The notes below the pieces were generated by a model. That model worked only from the letters and a program-made list of their open reading frames with translations. It was not told the DNA's origin and made no database searches. A stretch of 64,000 nt of DNA, from assembly GCA_963742315.1 (NCBI GenBank), contig CAVULE010000015.1:1-64000 (forward strand). The letters are read 5' to 3'. The stretch comes from AV69 sp963742315. Its GTDB lineage: Bacteria; Verrucomicrobiota; Verrucomicrobiia; Chthoniobacterales; UBA10450. Positions 42,499 to 51,570 of this stretch are shown here, piece after piece. The position numbers were made by a program, and so were the translations under genes. The stretch's first letter is position 1. Every line of letters starts with the position of its first letter.

Positions 42499-45400
42499 TT
42501 ACTTCGCGACGCTGAGCCGCGGGAGACCGGCAGCTTGCAATTCCTGATCGAGCGCAGGCATTTCTTGCGCGACGATTTCTTTCCAATTTTTCGTGAGTTC
42601 AGCGGCTTGGGCCCGGACGTTGTTTACTGCTGCTTTGACCCGATCGGTGGGTGGGGCGTCGACGCCTTGAATTTCCTGGAACAAATCCCTGGCCGAGTCC
42701 AGAGCGTGCAGAGAAGGAGTCGCATTCGGTCGCGGGTTGGGAGGTCCCAATTCCCTTAATTTGCCGTTCAGTGCATTCAATTTTTCCTCGACGTTTTTCG
42801 GGAGCGACTGCTCCCTTAATTTGGTCAGCTCCTCGACTAACGAATCGAACATTCTCCCGATTGGCTCAAGACCAGCCCGAACGTCGGAGAGTTGCTGCGA
42901 CAAAGTCAGTTGCTCCTCCAATTCAGCCCGCGACATTTTCACCCGCGGATCCATTTTGACGGTCAACGGTTGGGTGTAGCCCTTGCCACCGACTGTCAGG
43001 ACAACGGCATATTCTCCGGGCACGACCCAGGGCGAAGTCGGCGAAGCCGGCGTGTCCCGATTAACCGCGGACATTGGATATTCCGGTTCAATGCCAGGCA
43101 GTGGCATGTAATGCATGTCCCAGAGAAATCGATGCAAGCCGCGTTGTGCTGAAAGCGGCTGTGGCGGACGGATCCAATAGTCGGGAATTCTTAACTTCTT
43201 AGAATTAGGGAGCACTGGTGCGTCCGTGCTGGAATAACGCCGAACTAGATTTCCTTTGTTATCTTTGATCTCAAGCGTGACCGGCGAATCTTCCGCCAGG
43301 AAATAATCGATCATCGCGCCGTCAGGCGGATTCTCGCCGGCAGGTTCATCCGGCGGAAGCGGCGTGTCCGTGTTAAGACTCCAGCGAATACGAAGCGCGG
43401 TCTGTGGTTTGAAAAGAACGGTGTTGCGTTGGTCCTTCATTAGCTGCCGAAGCGGCGTGATGTTATCCAGGATCCAAAAGCCCCGTCCGTGGGTGGCCAC
43501 GGCCAGATCGTCGTCCTTAATAATAAGATCACGAATGGACGTGGCCGGCATGTTGAGTCGCAATGGTTCCCAGTTATCGCCGTCATCTAACGAAACATAG
43601 ACGGAGCGTTCCGTTCCAGCGAACAGCAGTCCCTGGCGCCGAGTATCTTCCCGGACAACGTTTACCGTCTGACCCGCAGAAATTCCATGCACGATTTCCG
43701 TCCATGTCTTGCCGCCATCATGGGTCCGATAAATATGAGGGCGCACATCATCGAGCCGGAGTGTGTTCACCGCGGCGTAAGCGGTGTTGGCGTCGAGGTG
43801 GCCCGCGTCGACGATCGAAATTTTCTGCCACGCCGAAATCGCGGGCGGCGTAACATCATTCCAGGTCTTTCCCCCATTTGTCGTTAAGTGAATCAAGCCA
43901 TCATCGGTTCCGCACCAAATGCGATTCACATCCAGCGGCGAGGGCGCAACGGTATAAATAACACCGCGCTGCTTTGCCGCAGCCGTGGGATCGGCGCGAT
44001 ATTTTCCGATACTCGCCGGCAGCTCATAGGTCTTGCGCGTTAGGTCAGGACTGATCTGTTGCCAATTCCGCCCACCGTCCCGCGTCTGCCAAAGGTTGTT
44101 CGCGGAAAAGAAAAGCAGATGCGGATCGACCGGAGAAAAGACCACCGGCTGGGTGCGGATCACTCGAAAGTCGGGAGAACGCAAGGGCACTGGAAGAATC
44201 CCCTGGGCCTGGCCGGTGCGTCGATCGTAGCGTGTCAGCTTTCCACCATAGATAATATCGGGATCGAGCGGATCGGCGACGACATAGCCATATTCCTCGG
44301 CCGCGACCGGGTGCCAATCACGGAAGGTGATCGCGCCATCGATGCCGCGACTGGCGATTCCGACCGAGCCGCTCTCTTGTTGGCCACTGTATAAGCGATA
44401 GGGAAAAGCGTTGTCCGCGCTGACATGGTAAAGTTGCGCGGTCGGCTGATTATACCATGAGCTCCAGCTTTGGCCGCCGTTAACCGTGATAATCGCCCCC
44501 TGATCGCTGCCCAGCAGAATGATGTTCGAATTCTCCGGGTTGATCCAAATGTTCTGATAATCGTCGCCGCCCGGCGCGCCCCGCCAGCCTTCCCAAGTTT
44601 TGCCGCCGTCTATCGACTTCCAACAAACAACGCTGGCCGAGTAAACGATGGCAGGATTCTTCGGGTCGAACCGCACGACCGGTAGGTCGCCGCCGCCGAT
44701 TCCGGCCGATGGCCGCGAATCATCTGTAATGTTAACCCAGGATTGGCCTCCATCCTCCGATCGAAACATATTTGATGCGACCAACGTTCTGACAGTGGCG
44801 AGCAATGTTTTCGGCGAACTTGACGCGACCGCGAGGTTGGCTTGAACAATTTTCTCCGGGAGACCCTGGCGTAATTGGTTCCAGGTTTTGCCGCCGTCGG
44901 TTGATTTGAAGATGCCGCCATTGGTGCCATTCCAAGTGCTATTTTCCCAGGGTCCTTCTCGTGATTCCCACAGGGTCGCATAGACGACATCTGAATTGGT
45001 CGGATCGATCTGGACGTCACCGCCGCCAGTGTTTTCGTCGCGGTAGAGAACCTTCTCGAATGTTTTACCGCCATCGAGCGAGCGGAAAATTCCCCGCTCT
45101 TCATTGGGACCGTATGGATGACCGGCCACCGCAACGAAGAATCGATCCGGATTTCGAGGATCGACCGCGAGCTGCGCCACCTGTTGTCCATCGCGCAATC
45201 CCAAATGCGTCCAGGTTTTTCCCGCGTCAGTCGATTTGTAAATGCCATCACCAATTGATAGATCGGGTCGATGCAACCCTTCACCGCTGCCTACATAAAC
45301 GATCTCCGGATTGGAAATCGACACCGCGATGGCACCGACCGAACCGGTTGGCTGATCGTCAAAAATCGGTTGCCATGTTCGCCCATAATCGATCGTTTTG

Positions 45401-45606
45401 AAAACGCCGCCATTGACCTGCGCCATGTAAAAGACGTTTGGCTGAGAGGGAACGCCGGCGATTGCACGAGTTCGACCGCCGCGGAATGGTCCGACGTTGC
45501 GCCACCGCAGCGCGCCAGCAAAACCCTCGTCGGCCGAGAGTGAGCAAGGTGCAAGGGCGGCGAACAATATCGTCAGACCAAAGAAAAGAAATCGTAGAGC
45601 TGGCAT
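42499..45606 (-). CDS. Large exported sortilin-like (BNR/VPS10) beta-propeller protein
   Basis: I chose ATG 45606 because it starts the signal peptide (MPALRFLFFGLTILFAALAP) and has AGAGG 12 nt upstream; the frame runs 13 codons further. About 1035 residues. At least ten BNR/Asp-box strands of the type S-x-D-x-G-x-T-W are visible (KSTDAGKTWTHL, RSLDGGKTFEKV, KSTDGGKTWNQL, RSEDGGQSWVNI, RTHDGGKTWTEI), forming the sortilin/VPS10 propeller. A Fn3-like part and a helical C-terminus (EEQLTLSQQLSDVRAGLEPI onwards) follow. Family members are called glycosyl hydrolases, but catalysis is unproven. It should act outside the cytoplasm. Confidence 0.88.
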   Translation of the reverse strand: MPALRFLFFGLTILFAALAPCSLSADEGFAGALRWRNVGPFRGGRTRAIAGVPSQPNVFYMAQVNGGVFKTIDYGRTWQPIFDDQPTGSVGAIAVSISNPEIVYVGSGEGLHRPDLSIGDGIYKSTDAGKTWTHLGLRDGQQVAQLAVDPRNPDRFFVAVAGHPYGPNEERGIFRSLDGGKTFEKVLYRDENTGGGDVQIDPTNSDVVYATLWESREGPWENSTWNGTNGGIFKSTDGGKTWNQLRQGLPEKIVQANLAVASSSPKTLLATVRTLVASNMFRSEDGGQSWVNITDDSRPSAGIGGGDLPVVRFDPKNPAIVYSASVVCWKSIDGGKTWEGWRGAPGGDDYQNIWINPENSNIILLGSDQGAIITVNGGQSWSSWYNQPTAQLYHVSADNAFPYRLYSGQQESGSVGIASRGIDGAITFRDWHPVAAEEYGYVVADPLDPDIIYGGKLTRYDRRTGQAQGILPVPLRSPDFRVIRTQPVVFSPVDPHLLFFSANNLWQTRDGGRNWQQISPDLTRKTYELPASIGKYRADPTAAAKQRGVIYTVAPSPLDVNRIWCGTDDGLIHLTTNGGKTWNDVTPPAISAWQKISIVDAGHLDANTAYAAVNTLRLDDVRPHIYRTHDGGKTWTEIVHGISAGQTVNVVREDTRRQGLLFAGTERSVYVSLDDGDNWEPLRLNMPATSIRDLIIKDDDLAVATHGRGFWILDNITPLRQLMKDQRNTVLFKPQTALRIRWSLNTDTPLPPDEPAGENPPDGAMIDYFLAEDSPVTLEIKDNKGNLVRRYSSTDAPVLPNSKKLRIPDYWIRPPQPLSAQRGLHRFLWDMHYMPLPGIEPEYPMSAVNRDTPASPTSPWVVPGEYAVVLTVGGKGYTQPLTVKMDPRVKMSRAELEEQLTLSQQLSDVRAGLEPIGRMFDSLVEELTKLREQSLPKNVEEKLNALNGKLRELGPPNPRPNATPSLHALDSARDLFQEIQGVDAPPTDRVKAAVNNVRAQAAELTKNWKEIVAQEMPALDQELQAAGLPRLSVAK

Positions 45607-45737
45607 ATGGGAGCCGAACCTCTGCTGCGCCATGTGGGAGCGCAAGAAGACCCGTGAATTCGGAAGTCATTCTTGCCAGCCAGAATCACTACGGTTGACT
45701 TCCCCGTCATTTACGTGAATATCGCGGCGCTTTTGCT

Positions 45738-46025
45738 ATGTCCGATGCCGACCTACGCAACCGCATCAAGGAGATGATGGTGAAGAACCTGATGCTGCAA
45801 ATCACGGGCGACCAGATCGCGGATGATGCCCCGTTGTTTGGGCCGAACGGGATCGGTCTCGATTCGATCGATGCGCTCGAGCTTGCCGTGGGCTTGGAAA
45901 AAAACTTTGGCGTGAGCGTGCCCAATTCTGAAATCGCAACCAAAGTGCTTCGCAGCGTGAACAGCATCCACGATTATATTCTCGAAAAACGCGGCGAATC
46001 GGCGCAATCTCAGACATCATCGTGA
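45738..46025 (+). CDS. Acyl carrier protein
   Basis: The 95 residues form a typical acidic four-helix carrier protein. Ser43 in GIGLDSIDALELAVGLEK takes the phosphopantetheine arm. The helices RNRIKEMMVKNLMLQI, EKNFGVSVPNSEIATKVLRS and SIHDYILEKRG are as expected. The sequence is more diverged than housekeeping AcpP, and the gene lies outside any fatty-acid cluster. Its TGA overlaps the GTG start of a glycosyltransferase (GTGA). It may carry acyl groups for a surface glycan or lipid pathway rather than bulk fatty-acid synthesis. Confidence 0.92.
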   Translation: MSDADLRNRIKEMMVKNLMLQITGDQIADDAPLFGPNGIGLDSIDALELAVGLEKNFGVSVPNSEIATKVLRSVNSIHDYILEKRGESAQSQTSS

Positions 46026-47182
46026 AATTTCTTTTTCTGGAAAGCAGCCGGAGCTGGGGCGGACAGGAATATCGGACCTGTCTCGAGGTAAATTGGCTGA
46101 ACGCTCATGGCCACGATGCCTGGTTCGGTTGCCATCCTGCAGGGGAAGTTTTCGCCAAGGCGCGTGAAATCGGCACCCGCCTTGTTCCTTTTGCGCTGAC
46201 CAAACGGATTGATCCGCTTGTTTCATTTCGTCTCTGGCGGTTTTGCCGGAAGCATCGGATCGACCTGGTGAAAAGTTTCAGCTCGAAAGATCATTGGCTC
46301 GCCCTGCCGCTATATTGGTCGGGCATTCCCCTCACCCGCTCGCGTTGCATCACCGATCCGATCGAAGGTGCGAACCGCACATTCGTTTATCGCTACGGGT
46401 GCTCCCGGATTATTGCTGATGCGCCGGTGATCAAACGGCAGCTCGTCGCGGATAACAGAATTGCTCCGGAAAAAATCGAAGTGATCGGCTCGGCAGTTGA
46501 TCTCTCGCGTTTCCATCCAAATCGCGATACGACGAAGTTCCGGTCCGAGTTCGGGATTCCGGCGAATGCGCCGCTGATCGTTAATGTGGGGATGATTCGC
46601 CCGGATAAGGGGCAGTTAACCCTGGTGGAGGCTGCCCGCCTGGCCTTGCAGCAAAGGCCGGACGCGCGCTTCGTCTTCGTCGGCGAAGGAACGGGATCAC
46701 GTAAACTTGGCATTCGGTTGCATGAAGCGATCGAGCGTTACGGGCTCGAGCATCGTATTCTGATGCTCGGTTATCGCTGGGATATTCCCGATATTTTAGC
46801 GGCCTGTGATCTGGTGGTAATCGCATCGCTGCGCACGGAAGCTTCGCCGATTGTGTTGCGCGAAGCACTCGCCAGCGGGCGCCCGGTCGTGGCGACGCGC
46901 GTCGGCGACGTGGACGAAGTCATCCATCATGGCAAACATGGCCTGATTGTATCGCCGGGCGCGCAAGAAGAGATGGCGGCAGCAATTCTGGAATTGCTGC
47001 AAAATCGAGAGCTCGCCGCTAAGTGCGCGCGCAACGGTTTGCAACTCGCGCGCGAACAATTCTGTTTCGATCGCATGATGCATCACAAGCTCCAGGTCGA
47101 CACTGAAGTAGTAGCGCTGCATCGGGATCAGTCCGCCGTGCGAGAGGGAGCGCCACTGGCGCGCGATTACATCGGGAATTAA
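46022..47182 (+). CDS. Glycosyltransferase family 4 (GT-B)
   Basis: The 386 residues start at GTG 46022 overlapping the acyl carrier protein stop. The N-terminal half has the acceptor Rossmann fold (FLFLESSRSWGGQEYRTCLE with the G-G-x-x loop). The C-terminal half carries the donor motifs VNVGMIRPDKGQLTLVEAA, FVFVGEGTGSRKLG and the E-x7-E signature EASPIVLREALASGRPVVA. It transfers a sugar from an activated donor, probably NDP-sugar, at the cytosolic membrane face. Coupling to an acyl carrier protein hints at glycolipid or lipopolysaccharide-type products, but the acceptor is unknown. Confidence 0.9.
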   Translation: MKFLFLESSRSWGGQEYRTCLEVNWLNAHGHDAWFGCHPAGEVFAKAREIGTRLVPFALTKRIDPLVSFRLWRFCRKHRIDLVKSFSSKDHWLALPLYWSGIPLTRSRCITDPIEGANRTFVYRYGCSRIIADAPVIKRQLVADNRIAPEKIEVIGSAVDLSRFHPNRDTTKFRSEFGIPANAPLIVNVGMIRPDKGQLTLVEAARLALQQRPDARFVFVGEGTGSRKLGIRLHEAIERYGLEHRILMLGYRWDIPDILAACDLVVIASLRTEASPIVLREALASGRPVVATRVGDVDEVIHHGKHGLIVSPGAQEEMAAAILELLQNRELAAKCARNGLQLAREQFCFDRMMHHKLQVDTEVVALHRDQSAVREGAPLARDYIGN

Positions 47183-47377
47183 ACCCCGGGGCTTGGAGGG
47201 ACATGCGCGGCGCTCCAACGATTACGCGCAATTGACGAATGCATTTGAGTGAAAGCGGCGACTGCCAAGTCGCCGTTTTGCAAAGTCGGGCGAGTTGGAA
47301 GTTGCCCCTCCCATTTAAGGTCGCGCGGTTCAATCGCGCTACCATCCTTCTTGAGAATGTAAATGACGTCGCTTCTT

Positions 47378-47406
47378 AAACTTGACGGCTTAAAGCCGTC
47401 AAGTTT
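47378..47406. repeat. 29-bp perfect palindrome, copy 1
   Basis: Arms AAACTTGACGGCTT and AAGCCGTCAAGTTT with one base between, followed by GCGCGC. A same-sequence copy, also followed by GCGCGC, lies 194 bp downstream. Confidence 0.95.
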
Positions 47407-47571
47407 GCGCGCGACGCAGCCGCGAATATCGCAGGCGGGGCGAGGAGCGACCTATTCGCGAATGTCTTCGGAATTCCCCCCTAAGAACATTGTATGCAAG
47501 CCATCTCCCACATCGGGCCGTGACCAGAAACTGCGGGTTCAACATTTCCCTAAAAATCTTCGCTCCTTTAG

Positions 47572-47600
47572 AAACTTGACGGCTTAAAGCCGTCAAGTTT
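47572..47600. repeat. 29-bp perfect palindrome, copy 2
   Basis: Identical to 47378-47406, including the trailing GCGCGC. The two may bracket a small mobile unit, or act as paired terminators for the converging genes. Confidence 0.95.
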
Positions 47601-47658
47601 GCGCGCACACGAGATCTGTTTGATTTATGGGCAGCTGAGGTCTCGCACCGCCACCCAA

Positions 47659-48816
47659 TCACACGCACTCGGCGCGATTGATTGCATCGATCAATTGCCG
47701 AAAACGGCCGAAGCTGCGGCGATGTGGAGTAAGAACGAGCCGCGGCAAGCTGAGAATCTCGGGCTCGTTTCGTTCCTGGGGTAACGCCTTGCTTTGCACA
47801 ATCGCGCCGCGGCGCAAAACATCTGCGAATTTGTCGTTTAATTCGGCGACGCCCGCGGCGGTGAGTGCGCGCGCGAGCCGGATAACAAGCTTCTCCCCCA
47901 CCCAGCGCGCCGAATGATAAACACGATAAAAGCCGGTGATCTCTTTCACCGCCCCTTCGACGTCGTGGGTAATTTTAAAAAAATAAAAATCGTCCTCTGA
48001 GATGAAACCGATCTTGGAAAGATTCTGGGTCAGAAACTTCATCCATGTTTCCCAGTAATCGCCGTCCGGTTTATCAAGCAAAACCACCGGAATGATCCGG
48101 GCTTTGCCGGTCTGCATCAGAGTGAGGACTTCGAATGATTCGTCGAGCGTGCCGAAACCGCCGGGAAAAAGCGCAGCTGCGTGAGTCTCCTTAACGAAAT
48201 TAAGTTTGCGGGTGAAAAAGTAATTAAAGTTGATGAGCTTCTTGTCGCCTTCGATCGTTTCGTTGGCGCGCTGCTCGAACGGCAACCGAATGTTTAGTCC
48301 GAAGCTCATGTCGCGCCCTGCCCCGCGTTGAGCTGCACTCATGATCCCGTCGCCGCCACCGGTAATGATCATGAAATTGTGCGCCACCATTTGCCGTGTG
48401 AATTCCTCCGCCACCTTGGCTTCCGGCGAATCTTGGGCGATGCGCGCGGAACCAAAAATGCCGACTTTTCGGAATGCCTGATAGCCGGCGAAGATTTTCG
48501 CGGCGTAACGCATTTCTTTCATCGAGCGCGAAATTAGTTTGAGATCGGCGACGCTCATTTTGTCGCGCGCCATTCTCAGCGCGGTCAGGATCATCTCCTC
48601 GATCAACTCCGGCGAATACTCGGCGCCGAAGTCGCTTACCAGCTTGTGCACGCGCGCGTCCCATTCGCCGCCGAGAGTCTGTTGTTTTTGAGTAGGCTGG
48701 CTGCTGATGGTGCCGGCAGTGAAATCTTCCACGGGAAATTCGTAGCCTGAGTTGTGCCCAGCGCACGGAAAATTTCTAACACCTTGGCGTTCCCTCAGTG
48801 GTTGTAGGGAAAGCAA
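47659..48816 (-). CDS. LOG-family (TIGR00730) Rossmann protein
   Basis: The 385-residue open frame carries the LOG/'lysine decarboxylase-like' core: VGIFGSARIAQDSPEAKVAE, MIITGGGDGIMSAAQRGAGR (nucleotide loop), LPFEQRANETIEG, ARKLNFVKETHAAALFPGG and the signature PGGFGTLDE. Known members cleave nucleoside 5'-monophosphates to base plus ribose 5-phosphate. The first 28 residues (MLSLQPLRERQG...) come from a palindromic repeat, so the true start may be GTG 48732 (VEDFTAGTISSQPTQ). The N-terminal helical extension and extra C-terminal region (from about 290) make it longer than plain LOG proteins. Its partner genes are unclear. Confidence 0.88.
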   Translation of the reverse strand: MLSLQPLRERQGVRNFPCAGHNSGYEFPVEDFTAGTISSQPTQKQQTLGGEWDARVHKLVSDFGAEYSPELIEEMILTALRMARDKMSVADLKLISRSMKEMRYAAKIFAGYQAFRKVGIFGSARIAQDSPEAKVAEEFTRQMVAHNFMIITGGGDGIMSAAQRGAGRDMSFGLNIRLPFEQRANETIEGDKKLINFNYFFTRKLNFVKETHAAALFPGGFGTLDESFEVLTLMQTGKARIIPVVLLDKPDGDYWETWMKFLTQNLSKIGFISEDDFYFFKITHDVEGAVKEITGFYRVYHSARWVGEKLVIRLARALTAAGVAELNDKFADVLRRGAIVQSKALPQERNEPEILSLPRLVLTPHRRSFGRFRQLIDAINRAECV

Positions 48817-48872
48817 GCGCTCCCGCTTGCCAGGGTTAATCTAAATTGGCAAGCAGGAATGCCGCCCTACAA
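48801..48872. repeat. Palindromic element, GGCAAGC type
   Basis: Contains GCAAGCGC-TCC-CGCTTGC and an outer pair TTGTAGGG..CCCTACAA. The same building blocks (GGCAAGCG..CGCTTGCC, CCCTACAA) recur at 54943-55014. It spans the N-terminus of the LOG frame and the 3' end of the hydrolase gene. Confidence 0.8.
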
Positions 48873-49772
48873 ATTTTGAGTTGCCGACGTCGCGATCAAA
48901 TCGGCCAGGATTTCCCGAATATGACGGATGGGCACTGAATAATGGCCGGCCCCTTCGATGATGTGCAAATGGCAATTCGGAATTTTCTCCGCCATTTCTT
49001 TCGCCACCCCAAGGGAAAAGCTTCGATCGGAATCCCCGTGCCACAAGCGAACCGGCACTCGCAATTCATTCAGCGAAAATCCCCACGGTTGAGCAAACAG
49101 TTGTGCATCCGCCAGCACGCCTTGGGCAGACGCTTTCCAGGCGCGGCGTTGACTCTCGAAACAAGCTTCAAAAGCCAGTTCGTCACGCAATGAATCAGCA
49201 TCGCATGGTTGAAGAAATTTCAAGAGCCAGGAGCGACTGCGCCGCGGAGGCCGCAGTGAAAGAAGCGGACGCGCCAGTCGAAACCCGAGGCGACAGAGAG
49301 GAGCTGGGAATCTTTGGTCGGCAAACATCAACCATCGATAGAGCGCGAGCAGTCCAGTGTGATCGCTCAGTTCGGCAATGTTGGGTGCGCCGCTCACCAC
49401 CGCAAGGACGCGGACGCGCTCCGGTATTGCCCAAGCCAGGGCGTACGCGTAGGGCGCGCCGCCGGAGATACCAAGCACGCGAAATTTTTCCAGTTCCAAG
49501 AAATTGGCCAGCTCAGAAACAAGCGGCGCCCAATCGAGCAATTTGCGCCCGGCCACGAAACTCGAATCGGCAATTCCTGGCCGGTCCGGCGAAATAATTC
49601 GCACCCCCAATTCGCGGGCGGCGTCATGGGTCAATTGCGCCATCAAGCGCGAGCTCGGCCAGCCGTGACAAAACATGACGGGCTCTCCATTTGGATCGCC
49701 ATATTCGCTAAACGCGACCCGTTCGCCGTTCCCGCGAATAAAAATTTCGTCCCGCAACGGAATCATTGGCAC
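48867..49772 (-). CDS. Alpha/beta hydrolase
   Basis: The 301 residues show the alpha/beta hydrolase fold: oxyanion-loop CHGWPSSRLMA (35-45), the nucleophile elbow GISGG with Ser103, an acid at HGDSDRS, and the catalytic His in EGAGHYSVP near the C-terminus. A cap region sits between about 145 and 220. Sequences of this kind include esterases and haloalkane-type hydrolases, and no substrate is evident. It starts divergently, 94 nt from the small acidic gene of the ergothioneine operon. The region between would hold both promoters. Confidence 0.88.
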   Translation of the reverse strand: MPMIPLRDEIFIRGNGERVAFSEYGDPNGEPVMFCHGWPSSRLMAQLTHDAARELGVRIISPDRPGIADSSFVAGRKLLDWAPLVSELANFLELEKFRVLGISGGAPYAYALAWAIPERVRVLAVVSGAPNIAELSDHTGLLALYRWLMFADQRFPAPLCRLGFRLARPLLSLRPPRRSRSWLLKFLQPCDADSLRDELAFEACFESQRRAWKASAQGVLADAQLFAQPWGFSLNELRVPVRLWHGDSDRSFSLGVAKEMAEKIPNCHLHIIEGAGHYSVPIRHIREILADLIATSATQNL

Positions 49773-49866
49773 ATTATCTTGATCGGCTTATTTTGCGGCG
49801 ATGCGAAATTCGTGGCTCGACAACTTCGCTGGTGCGTACAATCGTTCGCTGTAATCCGATTCATTT

Positions 49867-50274
49867 ATGTATATGAATGAAAACTCACAACCGGGCCTCG
49901 GAAAAATTTCTGTCCACGGCGACGGCGTCGGCGCGCCCACCCCGGAGTCGACCGAGCGGCGTGCGCGCGAGATCGCGCTGATCGACGAACGTGATCCCAA
50001 TGATTTTACCGATGCCGATTGGGAACAGGCCCGTCGCGAGTTGATGGGAATCCCGCACACCGCCGCGCCCGAGGAAATTGGTAGCGGAGTAGAAGTTTCC
50101 GACGACGAGCATGAAATCGTTCCCGAATCGCCCGGACATCGCGCTCCGCGCCCGGGTTTTGATGAGGACGATGAGACGCTTGGGCAATCATTGGTCACCG
50201 ACGGTTTGGAAGAGGCCGCGCATGATCAAATGCTGGAGGCGCGTCTCGAAGAACTCAAAGCAGACGAAACCTGA
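49867..50274 (+). CDS. Acidic hypothetical protein, first gene of egt operon
   Basis: The 135 residues (133 from the second ATG at 49873) are very acidic and probably largely disordered: TERRAREIALIDERDPNDFT, DADWEQARRELMG, SGVEVSDDEHEIVPESPGHR and DEDDETLGQSLVTDGLEEAA. No known domain is visible. It ends 3 nt before the EgtB start, so it is co-transcribed with the ergothioneine genes. A link to that pathway is unproven; it may be a bystander with a housekeeping role. Confidence 0.75.
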   Translation: MYMNENSQPGLGKISVHGDGVGAPTPESTERRAREIALIDERDPNDFTDADWEQARRELMGIPHTAAPEEIGSGVEVSDDEHEIVPESPGHRAPRPGFDEDDETLGQSLVTDGLEEAAHDQMLEARLEELKADET

Positions 50275-50277
50275 GCT

Positions 50278-51570
50278 ATGCCGGCGATTGGGGAAAAGCC
50301 CGTTTCGTCCCGGGCAATATCACCTGCGGAATCGCTGCGTGCGCGTTTTCGCGACGTGCGCGATTTTTCGAAACTGCTGACGCGCGATCTGGAAGCGGAA
50401 GACTGCGTTGTCCAATCGATGCCCGATGTCAGCCCGACGAAATGGCATCTGGCGCATACGACGTGGTTTTTCGAAACCTTTGTCCTCAAGAAATTTGTCA
50501 CCGGATATGTGCCGGCGATCCCGGAATATGCGTTTCTGTTTAATTCTTATTACAACGCCGCCGGCACGATGCATCGGCGCGACCTGCGCGGTTTGATCTC
50601 GCGGCCGACGGTGACGGAATCATTCCGCTACCGCGAAGGAATTGACCGGCACATGGAAGATCTTATCGCTTCCGCTTCCGAGGAATTGCTGGATGAACTT
50701 GAACCGATCATCACACTCGGTGTTCATCACGAGCAGCAACATCAGGAATTGCTCGTTACCGATATTAAACATGTCTTCGCGCAAAATCCGTTGCATCCAG
50801 TTTTTCGAAAACGCGCGGAGCAAAAAACCGAACCGCCGCCACCAATGACATTTGTCGATTTCGATGAAACAATTGCAACTATTGGTCATGATGGTCGCGA
50901 TTTTTCCTACGACAATGAAGGACCGCGACATCGCGCACTCGTCCCGAAATTTTCTCTCGACTCGCGTTTGGTTACCTGCGGCGAATATCTTCGATTCATT
51001 GAAGCCGGAGGATATCAGCAGCCGGAATTCTGGCTCTCGCTCGGTTGGATGACGGTGAACGAACAACGCTGGGAAGCGCCGCTCTATTGGGAAAAACGAG
51101 ATGGCAGATGGTGGCATTTCACCCTTTCTGGATTTCGCCTGGTCGATGAAAACGAGCCTGTGACACACGTGAGTTATTTCGAAGCCGACGCCTTCGCGAA
51201 TTTTTCCGGCGCGCGGTTACCGACGGAATTCGAATGGGAGCGTGCGGCGCAAGGTGAGACGATCGACGGCAACTTCGTCGAGTCGGAGCGTTTTCATCCC
51301 GCGCCGGCCGCCGAATCGGCTGGGCTGACACAAATGTTTGGCGATGTCTGGGAATGGACGCGCAGCTCTTACTCGCCCTATCCGGGCTACCGCGCCGCGC
51401 CTGGTGCGCTCGGTGAATACAACGGCAAATTCATGTGCAACCAATACGTCTTGCGCGGCGGCTCCTGCGCGACTTCGCAATTACATATCCGCACCACCTA
51501 TCGGAATTTTTTCCAACCCGAAAAACGCTGGCAATTCACCGGAATTCGACTGGCACGCGATGCGGCATGA
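50278..51570 (+). CDS. egtB: Ergothioneine biosynthesis sulfoxide synthase EgtB
   Basis: This non-haem iron enzyme joins a thiol donor (cysteine or gamma-glutamylcysteine) to hercynine with O2, forming the C-S bond of ergothioneine. The 430 residues have a DinB-like half with iron ligands in KWHLAHTTWFFE (about 55-66) and the HX3HXE motif HHEQQHQELL (150-159). A C-terminal sulfatase-modifying-factor fold follows (FSLDSRLVTCGEYLRFIEAG, RLPTEFEWERAAQG, QMFGDVWEWTRSSYSPYPGY, NQYVLRGGSCAT). No egtA or egtC is nearby, so direct use of cysteine is plausible but not shown. egtD overlaps its stop. Confidence 0.95.
   Translation: MPAIGEKPVSSRAISPAESLRARFRDVRDFSKLLTRDLEAEDCVVQSMPDVSPTKWHLAHTTWFFETFVLKKFVTGYVPAIPEYAFLFNSYYNAAGTMHRRDLRGLISRPTVTESFRYREGIDRHMEDLIASASEELLDELEPIITLGVHHEQQHQELLVTDIKHVFAQNPLHPVFRKRAEQKTEPPPPMTFVDFDETIATIGHDGRDFSYDNEGPRHRALVPKFSLDSRLVTCGEYLRFIEAGGYQQPEFWLSLGWMTVNEQRWEAPLYWEKRDGRWWHFTLSGFRLVDENEPVTHVSYFEADAFANFSGARLPTEFEWERAAQGETIDGNFVESERFHPAPAAESAGLTQMFGDVWEWTRSSYSPYPGYRAAPGALGEYNGKFMCNQYVLRGGSCATSQLHIRTTYRNFFQPEKRWQFTGIRLARDAA

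Larger units (their letters stand above)
47183..47658. other. Intergenic region with twin palindromes
   Basis: No gene is recognisable between the converging glycosyltransferase and LOG genes. It holds two identical 29-bp perfect palindromes (47378 and 47572) and the unnamed 165 bp between them. Confidence 0.6.

Noticed and set aside
47407..47571. A known structured RNA between the twin palindromes
   Set aside because: No 6S, SRP, RNase P or tmRNA signature could be traced by eye, so no RNA gene is called.
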